This document shows, one piece after another, positions 46,793-55,904 of a stretch of DNA of 64,000 bases. Every line of letters starts with the position of its first letter. Position 1 is the stretch's first letter. Where the stretch lies: contig JAFYCM010000070.1 in the NCBI GenBank assembly GCA_017539645.1, positions 1 through 64,000 on the forward strand. The letters run 5' to 3'. Origin of the DNA: Bacteroidales bacterium (lineage in GTDB: Bacteria; Bacteroidota; Bacteroidia; Bacteroidales; Marinilabiliaceae). The translations under genes were made by a program, and so were the position numbers. The notes beneath the pieces are model-generated. The model worked only from the letters and a program-made list of their open reading frames with translations, did no database searches and was not told the DNA's origin.

Positions 46793-47766
46793 TGCTAAGG
46801 ATTATGTGCAAAATGGATATTAATATGAAGTCAATATCTCGATATATATTAATCATAATTGCTCTTGGCGTTACCTCAATTTGTAATGCTCAAGATCAGG
46901 TGGTATACAATAACTACATATCCAACCAAGGTATACTCAACCCGGCTTATAATGGCACGCGCGATAACATTAGCGGTCTTGTAATATTCCGCAAACAGTG
47001 GATAGGTTTCAAAGGTGCTCCATTCACTGGTGCGCTCAACGTACACAGCCCGATTGATGCGGTGCAAAACTTAGGTCTTGGTCTTGTAGTAGAGAACGAC
47101 CACATCGGTTTTACCAACAACCTTGCTGTGAATGTGGCTGGTTCGTATCGACTGAAATTGGCTCATGGTATGACACTCGCTCTTGGTCTACAACTCGGTT
47201 TCAAAAACGTGTTGTACGATGGTATGAAAGCTATGGTAGTCGACTATGGCGACCCAGTTTTTGAAGGTCGTATAAGTAAGTTCGGTTTCAACTTTGGTAC
47301 TGGTGGCTATCTCTATACCGACAAATTTTTTGCCGGTCTAAGTATACCAAAGTTCTTCTCGAACAAATATGACACCGACAAACAAGAGATTAGAAACGTA
47401 GTTCGCTTCAAAGATGTGCATACATATATCTATGGCGGTTATATCTTTGATGTTGACGATATTCTTATAAAGCCTACAGGTTTGGTTCGTGTTGTTCCTG
47501 GAGCTCCGCTGACGCTTGATGTGTCGTGCTCTTTCAAGCCGATGAAAGATAACGACTTTTGGGTAGGTCTCTCATACAGAACGGTTTCCGAAGTCGTATT
47601 TATGGCTGAATACAGAATAGACCGAAAGTGGACAATTAAGTATTCATTCGATTATTCAATTAGTGATATTCAAACTTATGCTAAGGCTGGTTCACACGAA
47701 GTGGGTTTGCAATTCGACTTCTCACCGAAGCGCCGCCCAGGTATTCGTTCAATGCGTTATTTCTAA
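46792..47766 (+). CDS. PorP/SprF family type IX secretion membrane protein
   Basis: A 324-residue outer-membrane beta-barrel of the PorP/SprF family. The mature start D-Q-V-V-Y-N-N-Y-I-S-N-Q-G-I-L-N-P-A-Y-N-G-T-R and F-R-K-Q-W-I-G-F-K-G-A-P are strong signatures. The barrel ends with an aromatic residue after R-P-G-I-R-S-M-R-Y-F. The ATG at 46792 overlaps the stop of the adhesin gene (TAATG), indicating coupling; an alternative ATG at 46825 (M-K-S-I-S-R-Y-I-L) gives a neater signal peptide. In Flavobacterium, SprF is needed to export SprB with a type B sorting domain, so this is probably the dedicated partner of the preceding adhesin. Confidence 0.93.
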   Translation: MLRIMCKMDINMKSISRYILIIIALGVTSICNAQDQVVYNNYISNQGILNPAYNGTRDNISGLVIFRKQWIGFKGAPFTGALNVHSPIDAVQNLGLGLVVENDHIGFTNNLAVNVAGSYRLKLAHGMTLALGLQLGFKNVLYDGMKAMVVDYGDPVFEGRISKFGFNFGTGGYLYTDKFFAGLSIPKFFSNKYDTDKQEIRNVVRFKDVHTYIYGGYIFDVDDILIKPTGLVRVVPGAPLTLDVSCSFKPMKDNDFWVGLSYRTVSEVVFMAEYRIDRKWTIKYSFDYSISDIQTYAKAGSHEVGLQFDFSPKRRPGIRSMRYF

Positions 47767-47794
47767 AATTCTAAAATCTTTGACCAATCCTCAT

Positions 47795-49894
47795 ATGACA
47801 ATGAAATCAATTTACGCTATTTTATCATTGTTCGTTTTATGTGCTCTATCTATAGATGCTTCAGCTCAGAAAAAGGAGCTAAGGCGAGCAAAAGCTTTCT
47901 ACGATGACGGCGAGTATTATCAAGCGCTCTATTATTATAGCTACGCTTTGGAACTCGGCGGTGAGTTGTCTCTCGATGACAAGAAGAATATTGCAAGGTC
48001 GCAGTATTACTTGAATGATATTGACGGAGCTTATGACTCATTCCAGAAACTCGAAGAATCGCTGTCTGGAGATGACATTTTCCTCTATGCATCGACTATC
48101 CACCAATTCGGTTTGTACGAAGAGGCCATTACTTGGTACGAGAAGTCGAAAGGTCAAGGCGAAACAAACACTATTCGCGTGAACGATTTGATTGAGTCGT
48201 GTCGTTGGGCATTGTCTCACGGTTCGCAGCTCGATTATCGTGTTAACCCATGCTTCGAGTTGAGTAAAAATGGTCAGTCGTTCGGTGTTCAGTATTATAT
48301 GGGCAACCAGCAAGTTGTCTACTCTTCGGCATCTGAGAATTCACGCAACGTAGACCGCTATGGTAACCCATTCTTGAATCTGTATACCTCAGATTTGGAG
48401 GGCGGCGAGGTCGTAGAAAATACAAAACGCCTATTCTCGAAGAAACTTCAGTCGAAATATCACGTAGGTGCAATTTGCTTCACCAGCGACTATAAATACA
48501 TATACTACACAAAATCGGTTATGGTCGACGATTACGACATCATGAAGATTTTTGTGGCAGAGTTCGATGGTAAAGATTGGGTTGACGAGCGAGCTCTTAC
48601 TATAAATAGTGATGATTACGACTGCGCGCATCCTGCTCTTACGCCTGATGATAAATATCTCTACTTTGTGTCGAACCGCGATGATATTGGTTACGGCGGC
48701 AAGGATATTTACTACGTAGAGCGCAAAGGTCCGAATGAGTTCGGCGAGGTAATAAATGCTGGTGGTAATATCAATACTTACGGCGACGAAGTTTATCCTG
48801 TTGTAAGTAAGGATAATAAACTCTATTTCAGCTCTAACGGACATTATGGTTTCGGTGGTTTGGATATTTTCGTTGCGGATAATGTTGATGGTAAATGGCA
48901 GAACGTACAGAACATGATGAAGCCATTCAACTCGAACCACGATGACTTCTGCTACATAATCGACCCTGAAGACTCTAATCGCGGTTTCCTTTCTTCTAAC
49001 AACTATGGCGACAATGCTGAAGACGTTATCTTCTTCGTGCGTAAGGCTACCGAGGAAGACTTCAACATCCAAGCTGAGGAGATGCCGCCTATCATGGGTA
49101 TGGAGACTCTCATGTTCAATCAGGAAGAACTCGAAGCTCAGCCTGATGAAGAGTTGACAGAACCTGTTACAGAGACAGTCGAGATGCCTATTGAAGAGCC
49201 TGTTATTGAGTCTGTTGTAGAGCAACCAGTTGTTGCAAGCGTTCAGCATCCATTTACAACAGAAGTTACAAGTACTTTCAATGCTACTAAGATTTCAGGT
49301 GCTCAGGTTACAATTACCGACGCTGCTACTGGAGAATATATAGCTTCGGCTCACACCGATACGCAGGGTCGAGTAACTATGAATCTCGACGGAAACAAAG
49401 TCAATGACAAAGGCGATTACAACGTTTCGGTGAAGAAAGATGGCTTCAAACCTAAATCTTTCCTCGCATCGCTCGAAGAGATTGACGAGTTGAAGAATAC
49501 CGGCATACAATTAACTCCGATGTTCAACAACACCGTGCTCGAAGATATAGGCGGTTTGGTTATCCCATACACCAACGAACTCACCGATGAGTCGAAAGTT
49601 TTGCTCGATAAACTTGCTGCATACTTGATACAGAATCCTACGATTGTTATCAAACTCAATGCTCATACCGAAGCTAAGGGCGTTCGCTATAAGAACTTGA
49701 GCATCTCGCAGAAGATGGCCGAGAAAGCACAAGAATATTTGATTAGCCAGGGTGTAAATGGTGACCAAGTTATCCCACGCGGCTATGGCGAGAGATATCT
49801 GTTGAATCGTTGCCATCGTGGTAAATACTGCGATAAGGCTCAGCACCTTGAAAATAGACGTATAGAAGTTGTTGTTTGGGACGTTCGCAAATAA
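47795..49894 (+). CDS. PorE-like OmpA-family protein (TPR, beta-propeller, CRD, OmpA)
   Basis: A 699-residue exported protein. The open frame begins at 47663 inside the PorP gene, but the ATG at 47795 starts the signal peptide M-T-M-K-S-I-Y-A-I-L-S-L-F with cleavage near A-S-A-Q. Order of domains: TPR-like helices (~20-150), PD40/WD40-like propeller blades (~170-440, e.g. C-A-H-P-A-L-T-P-D-D-K-Y-L-Y-F-V-S-N), an acidic P/E/V linker (~450-510), a carboxypeptidase-regulatory-like domain (~510-600) and an OmpA peptidoglycan-binding domain (~605-699, with N-A-H-T-E-A-K-G and R-R-I-E-V-V-V-W). This is the architecture of PorE, which ties the type IX machine to the cell wall. Confidence 0.9.
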   Translation: MTMKSIYAILSLFVLCALSIDASAQKKELRRAKAFYDDGEYYQALYYYSYALELGGELSLDDKKNIARSQYYLNDIDGAYDSFQKLEESLSGDDIFLYASTIHQFGLYEEAITWYEKSKGQGETNTIRVNDLIESCRWALSHGSQLDYRVNPCFELSKNGQSFGVQYYMGNQQVVYSSASENSRNVDRYGNPFLNLYTSDLEGGEVVENTKRLFSKKLQSKYHVGAICFTSDYKYIYYTKSVMVDDYDIMKIFVAEFDGKDWVDERALTINSDDYDCAHPALTPDDKYLYFVSNRDDIGYGGKDIYYVERKGPNEFGEVINAGGNINTYGDEVYPVVSKDNKLYFSSNGHYGFGGLDIFVADNVDGKWQNVQNMMKPFNSNHDDFCYIIDPEDSNRGFLSSNNYGDNAEDVIFFVRKATEEDFNIQAEEMPPIMGMETLMFNQEELEAQPDEELTEPVTETVEMPIEEPVIESVVEQPVVASVQHPFTTEVTSTFNATKISGAQVTITDAATGEYIASAHTDTQGRVTMNLDGNKVNDKGDYNVSVKKDGFKPKSFLASLEEIDELKNTGIQLTPMFNNTVLEDIGGLVIPYTNELTDESKVLLDKLAAYLIQNPTIVIKLNAHTEAKGVRYKNLSISQKMAEKAQEYLISQGVNGDQVIPRGYGERYLLNRCHRGKYCDKAQHLENRRIEVVVWDVRK

Positions 49895-49925
49895 GGAGAT
49901 TATGTAAAACACAGTAATTAGCTCA

Positions 49926-50588
49926 ATGAAAAAATCGATTGTTGCAATATTGTTTGTGGCTGCCTCGCTTAGTTGCGCAGCCCAAACTACCATGAATAGT
50001 CTACGTACTAATAAGCAAATTATAACCATCGAAAACGGAGTTGGCGCTCCTAAGTACTCAATACAGTTGCTTGCCGTAGCCAACCCGCCCGAAGATGCCA
50101 ATTTCTTTGCATCGCTCGATAAGGTTTATGAATTTGTATGTTCTGATGGCTTTTATCGCTATTGTGTAGGCGACTACGACACATTTGCCGATGCTAATGC
50201 CAATGTAGACCAAATTCGATCGAATGGTTATAAAGATGCGTTCGTAGTAAATACAAAGAAACTTGGCGCATCGTCGTCTTATGCAAAAACAACGTCGGCA
50301 GCTGGTGGTAAGACACTCATTGGCGCTGGTGGTCGTAGAGTATCTATTGTAGACGACCGCGACTATGTGGTGCAATTGGCAGCGTTCCGCTATCCGGTTT
50401 ATTTGTCGTTCTTCGAAGGCATTGAGCCAGTTTACGAGTATCGTTTGAATGATAAGATATTCCGCTATACCACGGCACCTTGCAAAGGCACTGAGATTGA
50501 GCAAACACTCAACGACATGATTGCCAAAGGTTATAAGGGCGCATTCGTGGTGGAATTCGACAGATATTCACCATTCAAGATAGAATAA
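49926..50588 (+). CDS. Exported protein with two SPOR-like modules
   Basis: A 220-residue protein with a signal peptide ending near C-A-A-Q. Two similar modules follow, each opening with an aromatic-Gln strand (Y-S-I-Q-L-L-A-V and Y-V-V-Q-L-A-A-F), having F-F in the helix, a K-V-Y-E-F/P-V-Y-E-Y strand, F-Y-R-Y or I-F-R-Y, and closing with G-Y-K-D-A-F-V-V or G-Y-K-G-A-F-V-V. These are SPOR-like (sporulation-related repeat) patterns, a fold that binds bare glycan strands. Following a PorE-like gene by 31 bp on the same strand, it is probably the last protein gene of the secretion operon and may help anchor it to peptidoglycan. The SPOR assignment is by pattern only. Confidence 0.75.
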   Translation: MKKSIVAILFVAASLSCAAQTTMNSLRTNKQIITIENGVGAPKYSIQLLAVANPPEDANFFASLDKVYEFVCSDGFYRYCVGDYDTFADANANVDQIRSNGYKDAFVVNTKKLGASSSYAKTTSAAGGKTLIGAGGRRVSIVDDRDYVVQLAAFRYPVYLSFFEGIEPVYEYRLNDKIFRYTTAPCKGTEIEQTLNDMIAKGYKGAFVVEFDRYSPFKIE

Positions 50589-50594
50589 GAAATC

Positions 50595-50954
50595 AGTAAG
50601 TCGGTCTATCGCTTCATGTAAGAGGAAAGTCCGGGCAATATAGAGCACCATGCTTCCTAACGGGAAGATCGCTGCGAGGTGATAGTAGCGTAACAGAAAA
50701 TTACCGCCACGTATGTGGTAAGGGTGAAAAGGCGAGGTAAGAGCTCACCGAACGCTTGGCGACAAGAGTTGCAATACGCCTGATGGATTGTAAGACCATG
50801 TATATTCCGAAGCTTTGCTACACAGCTGCTCGTTGTGGTTGCCTTCGGGCAAGTCGGAAGGGGTAGGTCGCTGGAGGTCGTGGGTGACTGCGATCCGAGA
50901 TAAATGATAGACGCTCCTTTGGAGTACAGAACTCGGCTTATAGACGGACTGATA
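50595..50954 (+). ncRNA. rnpB: RNase P RNA (bacterial type A)
   Basis: The conserved blocks of RNase P RNA occur in order: GAGGAAAGTCCGGGC near the 5' end, ACAGAAAATTACCGCC, AAGGGTGAAAAGG, the GGTAAGAGCTCACCG hairpin, and the 3' AGATAAATGATAG and ACAGAACTCGGCTTATAG. The ends pair as P1: AGTCGGTCTAT at 50599-50609 with ATAGACGGACT at 50940-50950 (one mismatch). The RNA is the catalytic part of the ribozyme that matures tRNA 5' ends. It starts within about 10 bases of the upstream stop codon and is followed by a strong terminator. Confidence 0.97.
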
Positions 50955-50960
50955 TTTATA

Positions 50961-50991
50961 GCCTCGCTACTTCGGTAGTGGGGCTTTTTTG
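50961..50991 (+). terminator. Rho-independent terminator after rnpB
   Basis: GCCTCGCTAC, a TTCG tetraloop and GTAGTGGGGC form a 10-bp stem with G-U pairs, followed by six T residues, 7 bp past the RNA's 3' end. Confidence 0.92.
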
Positions 50992-51108
50992 TTGAATTTA
51001 GAATGAGAAATGTCAGTAAAAGTGCGCAGTGCGTATAGAGTAGCGTATATGCCCTATTTCGCTGCCGTGAATTTGTAATCTCCGATTACTCTCTACTCTT
51101 AACTCCTC

Positions 51109-53484
51109 TTACTTCTTTATCGTCAATCTTCCGCTATCGTCAATGATGAGACGGCCGTTGTGTTTTGTGCCTTCCTCGTCGACGAAACCTCTGATGACGC
51201 CTGTCATTCGCTTCTCGGTGAGAACCTTCAGGTGCGTTGGTGTGATGACTTTATTCATAAATACAAATGGTACGCGGAATGTGCAGCCGGTCTTGTATCC
51301 CATGCAACCCCAAGCGCTCTTGCCTTGCACCACTTGCGAACCGCATAGTGGACATTTCAGCGCGGAAATATCTATCGCCTCAGCCTCCATAACTTCCAAC
51401 GTTAGATTTTTGTTCACATCGAGTTTCAAGCGACCGTCAACTTTGTGACCATCCACAGAAAAGCCTTTTATAATGGCCGTTTCACCCTTCGTAGCGAGTA
51501 CTTTGGCTTGCGTTTCGGTAATCGTTTTGCCTTGATATTCAAAAGGTATGCGGAAGTTGCAGCCCTCTTTGTAGCCCGAGCAGCCCCACGCAGTGCGACC
51601 TTTCAAAATAGGACGGTTACATATAGGGCAAGTCATTGGCGAGTCGGTCTTTTCGCTTCGTTGTGGCTTGGTTTTTTCAATGGCAATGTTCTGCAAGCGC
51701 GACGATGTTTTGTCCTCTTCAACTTGCCTAACCACTGCGCTCGAAAGCTGGCGCAATTCGTTGATAAATATGTCTTTATCGTACGTGCCTTGCTCTATCT
51801 GTCGCAGCTTTTTCTCCCATTGACCAGTGAGTTCCACCGAGCGAAGCATATCATTCTTGAGTATACTTATAAGCTGAATGCCAGTGCTTGTAGGTTGAAG
51901 CGACTTGCCCGTTTTTATTATGTATTTACGTTTGAAAAGCGTCTCAATGATAGCTGCGCGCGTTGATGGTCGGCCGATGCCGTTATCCTTCATCAGTTGG
52001 CGAAGTTCTTCGTCGTCGACTTGCTTGCCAGCTGTCTCCATGGCGCGGAGTAGGGTAGCTTCGGTGTAGGGCTTGGGCGGCGTAGTCTTTTTCGATGCAA
52101 GTGTAGGCTTGTGCGGTCCGCTCTCGCCAATCTCAAAATTGGGCAATACGGCGTTGGCTTCGTCATCTTTTTTATCGTCGTCGTCCTTTGCCTTTTGTGG
52201 GAAGCAAACGCGCCAACCTTGCGTAAGAATCTGCTTGCCATTGCACTTGAATTCAACTCCGTTCGATGAACCTATAACTTGCGTTGTAGATATGTTGCTA
52301 TCTGGATAGAATACCGCAATGAAGCGTCGTGCAATTAGGTCATAAACCAACTTCTCTTGCCTTGATAGCGACGACGATGGCGTAATATCCGTAGGTATTA
52401 TGGCGTGGTGGTCGGTCACTTTTGAGTTATCGAACACGCGGTTCGATTTGCGTATTTCGGCATTGAGTAGCGGCGCTGTGAGACTTGCGTATGGCGTCAT
52501 CGCAGCCATAATTTTCGGAATCTGCGGATAAATATCGTCGCTCAAATACGTTGTGTCGACGCGCGGATATGTAGTGAATTTTTGTTCGTAGAGCGACTGA
52601 ATGAGGCGCAGTGTCTCGTCGGCGGAGAAACCGTAGCGTTTGTTGCACTCCACCTGTAGCGACGTGAGGTCGAAGAGCGATGGCGCAGTCTCGATGCCCT
52701 CCTTTTTTATTACGTTGTTTATTACGAACGGCTGGTCTTGCACTTTGCTAAGCGCCTCGGTAGCCTTCTGCTTATCCTCGAATCGCCCAGCCGATGCGGT
52801 GAATGTGGCATCTCTATACACAGTTTTCAATTCCCAAAAATCTTTCGATTGGAATTGCATAATCTCCTGATAGCGGCTGACAATGAGCGCAAGCGTAGGC
52901 GTCTGTACGCGACCGATGGAGAGCACTTGGCGGTTTGTGCCGAAGCGAATTGTGTAGGCGCGTGTGGCGTTCATACCCAAAAGCCAGTCACCTATGGCAC
53001 GCGCACGACCAGCCTCGTAGAGATTATCGAAATCGTGGCTCGAACGAAGGTTGTTGAAGCCGTCGCGGATAGATTTCTCTGTAAGCGATGAAATCCAAAG
53101 TCGCTTCACCTCGCAGCGAGTGCCAGCCAACTCCATCACCCAGCGCTGAATGAGCTCACCCTCTTGCCCAGCATCACCGCAGTTGATGACCTCCTCGGCA
53201 GTTGAGATAAGTTTCTTTATAACGTTGAATTGGTGTTCGCAGCCTTTGTCACCTTTGAGACGAATCTCAAATTTTTCGGGGTTTATAGGCAGACTATGTA
53301 TGTCCCAGCGACGCCATTCGGGGCGATATTCGTGCGGCTCTTTCAGCTCGCAAAGGTGACCGAAGACCCACGTCACGGCATAACCATTGCCCTCCATATA
53401 ACCATCGTTAGCCTTGGTGGCGCCCAAAATGTTGGCAATCTCTCGTCCTACCGATGGTTTCTCGGCTATACAAACCTTCGTCAT
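51109..53484 (-). CDS. topB: DNA topoisomerase III with two C-terminal zinc-ribbon modules
   Basis: A 791-residue type IA topoisomerase. The Toprim domain starts K-V-C-I-A-E-K-P-S-V-G-R-E-I-A and has N-C-G-D-A-G-Q-E-G-E; the catalytic tyrosine is Tyr306 in F-T-T-Y-P-R-V-D-T. The core matches TopB, which decatenates DNA. Two C-terminal repeats carry C-P-I-C...W-G-C...G-C-N-F and C-P-L-C...W-G-C...G-C-T-F, each a four-cysteine zinc ribbon followed by a similar ~50-residue strand-rich part. These make it longer than the E. coli enzyme. It begins 3 bp after the YihY-family stop, so the two genes share a message, convergent with rnpB. Confidence 0.94.
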   Translation of the reverse strand: MTKVCIAEKPSVGREIANILGATKANDGYMEGNGYAVTWVFGHLCELKEPHEYRPEWRRWDIHSLPINPEKFEIRLKGDKGCEHQFNVIKKLISTAEEVINCGDAGQEGELIQRWVMELAGTRCEVKRLWISSLTEKSIRDGFNNLRSSHDFDNLYEAGRARAIGDWLLGMNATRAYTIRFGTNRQVLSIGRVQTPTLALIVSRYQEIMQFQSKDFWELKTVYRDATFTASAGRFEDKQKATEALSKVQDQPFVINNVIKKEGIETAPSLFDLTSLQVECNKRYGFSADETLRLIQSLYEQKFTTYPRVDTTYLSDDIYPQIPKIMAAMTPYASLTAPLLNAEIRKSNRVFDNSKVTDHHAIIPTDITPSSSLSRQEKLVYDLIARRFIAVFYPDSNISTTQVIGSSNGVEFKCNGKQILTQGWRVCFPQKAKDDDDKKDDEANAVLPNFEIGESGPHKPTLASKKTTPPKPYTEATLLRAMETAGKQVDDEELRQLMKDNGIGRPSTRAAIIETLFKRKYIIKTGKSLQPTSTGIQLISILKNDMLRSVELTGQWEKKLRQIEQGTYDKDIFINELRQLSSAVVRQVEEDKTSSRLQNIAIEKTKPQRSEKTDSPMTCPICNRPILKGRTAWGCSGYKEGCNFRIPFEYQGKTITETQAKVLATKGETAIIKGFSVDGHKVDGRLKLDVNKNLTLEVMEAEAIDISALKCPLCGSQVVQGKSAWGCMGYKTGCTFRVPFVFMNKVITPTHLKVLTEKRMTGVIRGFVDEEGTKHNGRLIIDDSGRLTIKK

Positions 53485-53487
53485 TCG

Positions 53488-54810
53488 CTACAAATCCTTT
53501 ATTAGTTTGCTGCCAATCTCTGAATCTTTAGCTATGGTAAGTTTGTCGGCGAAGTCGGAAATGCGTTGGAAGTCAGCGGTCTTCATCTTTTTGCCCATAT
53601 CTATCTCGCCTTTGTCCTCTATCATACATATGAACGTGTGAACGTCCATAATATTAATATCGAATGCCGGTTGATACGCCGATTCGTTCTTCTTGTTGTC
53701 GTGCGTCTGAATCTCCGATATTAGTCCTATTTCCGTAAGGCGAGCGAGGTTGTTTACTACCAAAAGTAGCGGCAATTGCAATCGTACGGAAATCTGTGCA
53801 GGCGTTGGTGCTGGGCGTTTCTGCTCGAAGTCCTTCACTATGCACGTAAGTATGTATAAGGCAATTTTGCGGCGCAGCGAGATGCTGTATTTGCTGGTGT
53901 CGGAGTCGAGCGAGCGGGTGTGGTAGTTTTGCGCTGCGAATGCTATCTCGCAACCGAGCATAATTATGTACCACATCGTCTGCACCCACATCAGGAATAG
54001 CGGAATGGCGGCGAAACTACCGTAGATGGCATTGTTTTTCGACATACCTATTTGAAAATATAAGTATACGAACTGCGTTGCGAGCAAACCGATGCCGCCA
54101 ATTGTGCCGCCCAACAGTGCCGGACCAAATTTCACTTTGGTGACAGGCAATATGTAGTATACGAGCGACAGACCAGTGCATATAAGTATGCATGGCGCTA
54201 TGGTCATGGTGATTTGCCAAACTTTCTTCAGTACGAAGCTATCGGAAATCTGGCTCGACATCTCCACCATAAAGCCACTATATGCTGCCACGGCGATGAT
54301 GGCGATGATAACTATCGATACGTAATCGCTGAATTTGCGGGCAAGCGAGCGCGATTTCTTGGTCTCCCAAATCTGGTTGAATGCCGATTCGGCGCGTCCG
54401 ATGAGCTTCATCACTGCCCATATCAACATGGCAAAACTTACGCCTGCCAAAAGCCCATTTTTCATGCTGCTTAGATACTTATCTGCAAACTCGATAAGGT
54501 AGTCGGCTATCAATTCCTGACCTTCGAGCGAAGTGCGTATCGACTCGATAAGTATGTCGCCAAAACCGAATGCATTGGCGATGCCAAATGCCATTGCAGC
54601 CAACGGTACAAGTGCCAAAACGAGGTAATAGGTGAGTGCCGAGGCTTTGTCGGCACAGCGGTCGTTTTGAAATTTATGCATTGCCAACGCCACTACGCGT
54701 GCTACGGTTAGAAGCTGCGAATTGCGTTTGCTTAGGTCCTCATTATGTATGCGCCACATGTCCCTCTTTACAAAGTCGGTTGCGGTGCGCAGCATTTCGA
54801 TTGGTTTCAC
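53488..54810 (-). CDS. YihY/BrkB-family inner-membrane protein
   Basis: A 440-residue protein with about six membrane helices between residues ~60 and ~310. The family pattern is clear: A-S-A-L-T-Y-Y-L-V-L-A-L-V-P near the first helix, A-F-N-Q-I-W-E in the loop, and Y-F-Q-I-G-M...Y-G-S-F-A-A-I-P-L-F-L-M-W near the end. A C-terminal cytoplasmic part of about 110 residues looks like a winged-helix module (L-P-L-L-L-V-V-N-N-L-A-R-L-T-E-I-G-L-I). The start at 54810 is GTG; an ATG at 54795 is also possible. Early claims that the family is RNase BN are not supported; the role is unknown. It is 3 bp from topB. Confidence 0.85.
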   Translation of the reverse strand: MKPIEMLRTATDFVKRDMWRIHNEDLSKRNSQLLTVARVVALAMHKFQNDRCADKASALTYYLVLALVPLAAMAFGIANAFGFGDILIESIRTSLEGQELIADYLIEFADKYLSSMKNGLLAGVSFAMLIWAVMKLIGRAESAFNQIWETKKSRSLARKFSDYVSIVIIAIIAVAAYSGFMVEMSSQISDSFVLKKVWQITMTIAPCILICTGLSLVYYILPVTKVKFGPALLGGTIGGIGLLATQFVYLYFQIGMSKNNAIYGSFAAIPLFLMWVQTMWYIIMLGCEIAFAAQNYHTRSLDSDTSKYSISLRRKIALYILTCIVKDFEQKRPAPTPAQISVRLQLPLLLVVNNLARLTEIGLISEIQTHDNKKNESAYQPAFDINIMDVHTFICMIEDKGEIDMGKKMKTADFQRISDFADKLTIAKDSEIGSKLIKDL

Positions 54811-54838
54811 TGTCTGGTATGTTTATGTATCTGAAACG

Positions 54839-54846
54839 CAAATTTA
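54839..54846 (-). promoter_or_regulatory. Putative promoter -7 box for the YihY-topB pair
   Basis: On the minus strand this is TAAATTTG, a perfect TAnnTTTG box, about 29 bp before the GTG at 54810. No clear -33 TTTG at standard distance. Confidence 0.4.
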
Positions 54847-54977
54847 GCGTTGTAAGTACAAAATTATAGAATGCCAATGCAGATTGCGTCAAACTCTACC
54901 ATTGATAAAAATTAACATTTGACAATAAAAGCCAATAGCATGACAGAATTGTATCGATATGATATGATTTCATGGTG

Positions 54978-54985
54978 TAAGTTTG
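54978..54985 (+). promoter_or_regulatory. Putative promoter -7 box for the exonuclease gene
   Basis: TAAGTTTG matches TAnnTTTG and lies 118 bp upstream of the ATG at 55104. The nearest TTG is 26 bp upstream, beyond usual spacing. The rest of the 293-bp gap shows no gene. Confidence 0.35.
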
Positions 54986-55103
54986 ACACTAATGTGATTT
55001 GTGAAAATTCTCGCGGTTTGATGCGTGTTTAGTCATAAATTGAACCTCGAATTATTCATTCTTATGAATATCGATTGTGCGTCTGTCATAAATACATAAC
55101 ACA

Positions 55104-55859
55104 ATGATGAAAGTAGACTTAGACAAAATAATATTCCTCGACATCGAGACTGTGCCGCAGTTCGCTACGTATGCCGATGTAGATGAACGCGGACAGCACC
55201 TCTGGGACGTGAAAGCCGATAAGATTGCGCCCATTGTCGACGGCGAAAAACCAACGTCTGATGCGATATACGACCGCGCTGGCATCTACGCAGAGTTTGG
55301 CAAGATTGTCTGCATCTCGATTGGTTGGGTGCGACAAAAAGATGGGCGCAATACGTTTGTAAGTACCTCGTTTTTCGATGATGATGAACGACATCTACTT
55401 ACCGATTTTGCTACGTTAGTGTCGACCTACTATTCGAATAATGTCATCTGCGGACACAACGTGAAGGAGTTCGACGTGCCGTATATATGCCGAAGAATGA
55501 TTATCAACAACGTGCCAATACCGAGCAACTTGAATATGTCGGGCAAAAAGCCGTGGGAGAGCAACCTCATAGATACGCTTGAACTCTGGCGCTTTGGCGA
55601 TTACAAAAATTACACGTCGCTCAATTTGCTTACATACGTACTTGGTATACCTACGCCAAAGGACGACATCGACGGTTCGCAGGTGTATGGCGTCTATTAT
55701 ACTGAACAACCTCACGAAGAGGCACTTAAACGCATAGCTGTATATTGCGAAAAAGATATTTTGGCTACGGCTCAGGTATATTTACGCCTGAACGACTTGC
55801 CGCTCATCGACCAATCGAAATCGACTGATGTCGTGCACAAAGATGCACCTCGTTCATAA
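55104..55859 (+). CDS. PolB-like 3'-5' exonuclease (DnaQ superfamily)
   Basis: A 251-residue protein of the predicted PolB-like exonuclease family. The Exo I motif is F-L-D-I-E-T-V-P (Asp13, Glu15), Exo II is G-H-N-V-K-E-F-D-V-P-Y-I, and Exo III has C-E-K-D-I-L-A-T-A. L-D-T-L-E-L-W-R-F-G-D (as I-D-T-L-E) and Y-V-L-G-I-P-T-P-K-D-D-I-D-G-S precede Exo III as usual for this group. It should trim DNA or RNA 3' ends in the cytoplasm; the exact substrate is unknown. The mannan operon starts 45 bp later on the same strand, so read-through is possible. A second ATG at 55107 is equally good. Confidence 0.9.
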   Translation: MMKVDLDKIIFLDIETVPQFATYADVDERGQHLWDVKADKIAPIVDGEKPTSDAIYDRAGIYAEFGKIVCISIGWVRQKDGRNTFVSTSFFDDDERHLLTDFATLVSTYYSNNVICGHNVKEFDVPYICRRMIINNVPIPSNLNMSGKKPWESNLIDTLELWRFGDYKNYTSLNLLTYVLGIPTPKDDIDGSQVYGVYYTEQPHEEALKRIAVYCEKDILATAQVYLRLNDLPLIDQSKSTDVVHKDAPRS

Positions 55860-55904
55860 TCAAATAAATAGTGAAATTGTAAAATAGAAATAGAAGATAA
55901 AGCA

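Noticed and set aside
50595-50954. tmRNA rather than RNase P RNA
   Set aside because: No tRNA-like ends or tag reading frame are present, while all conserved RNase P blocks and a P1 helix are.
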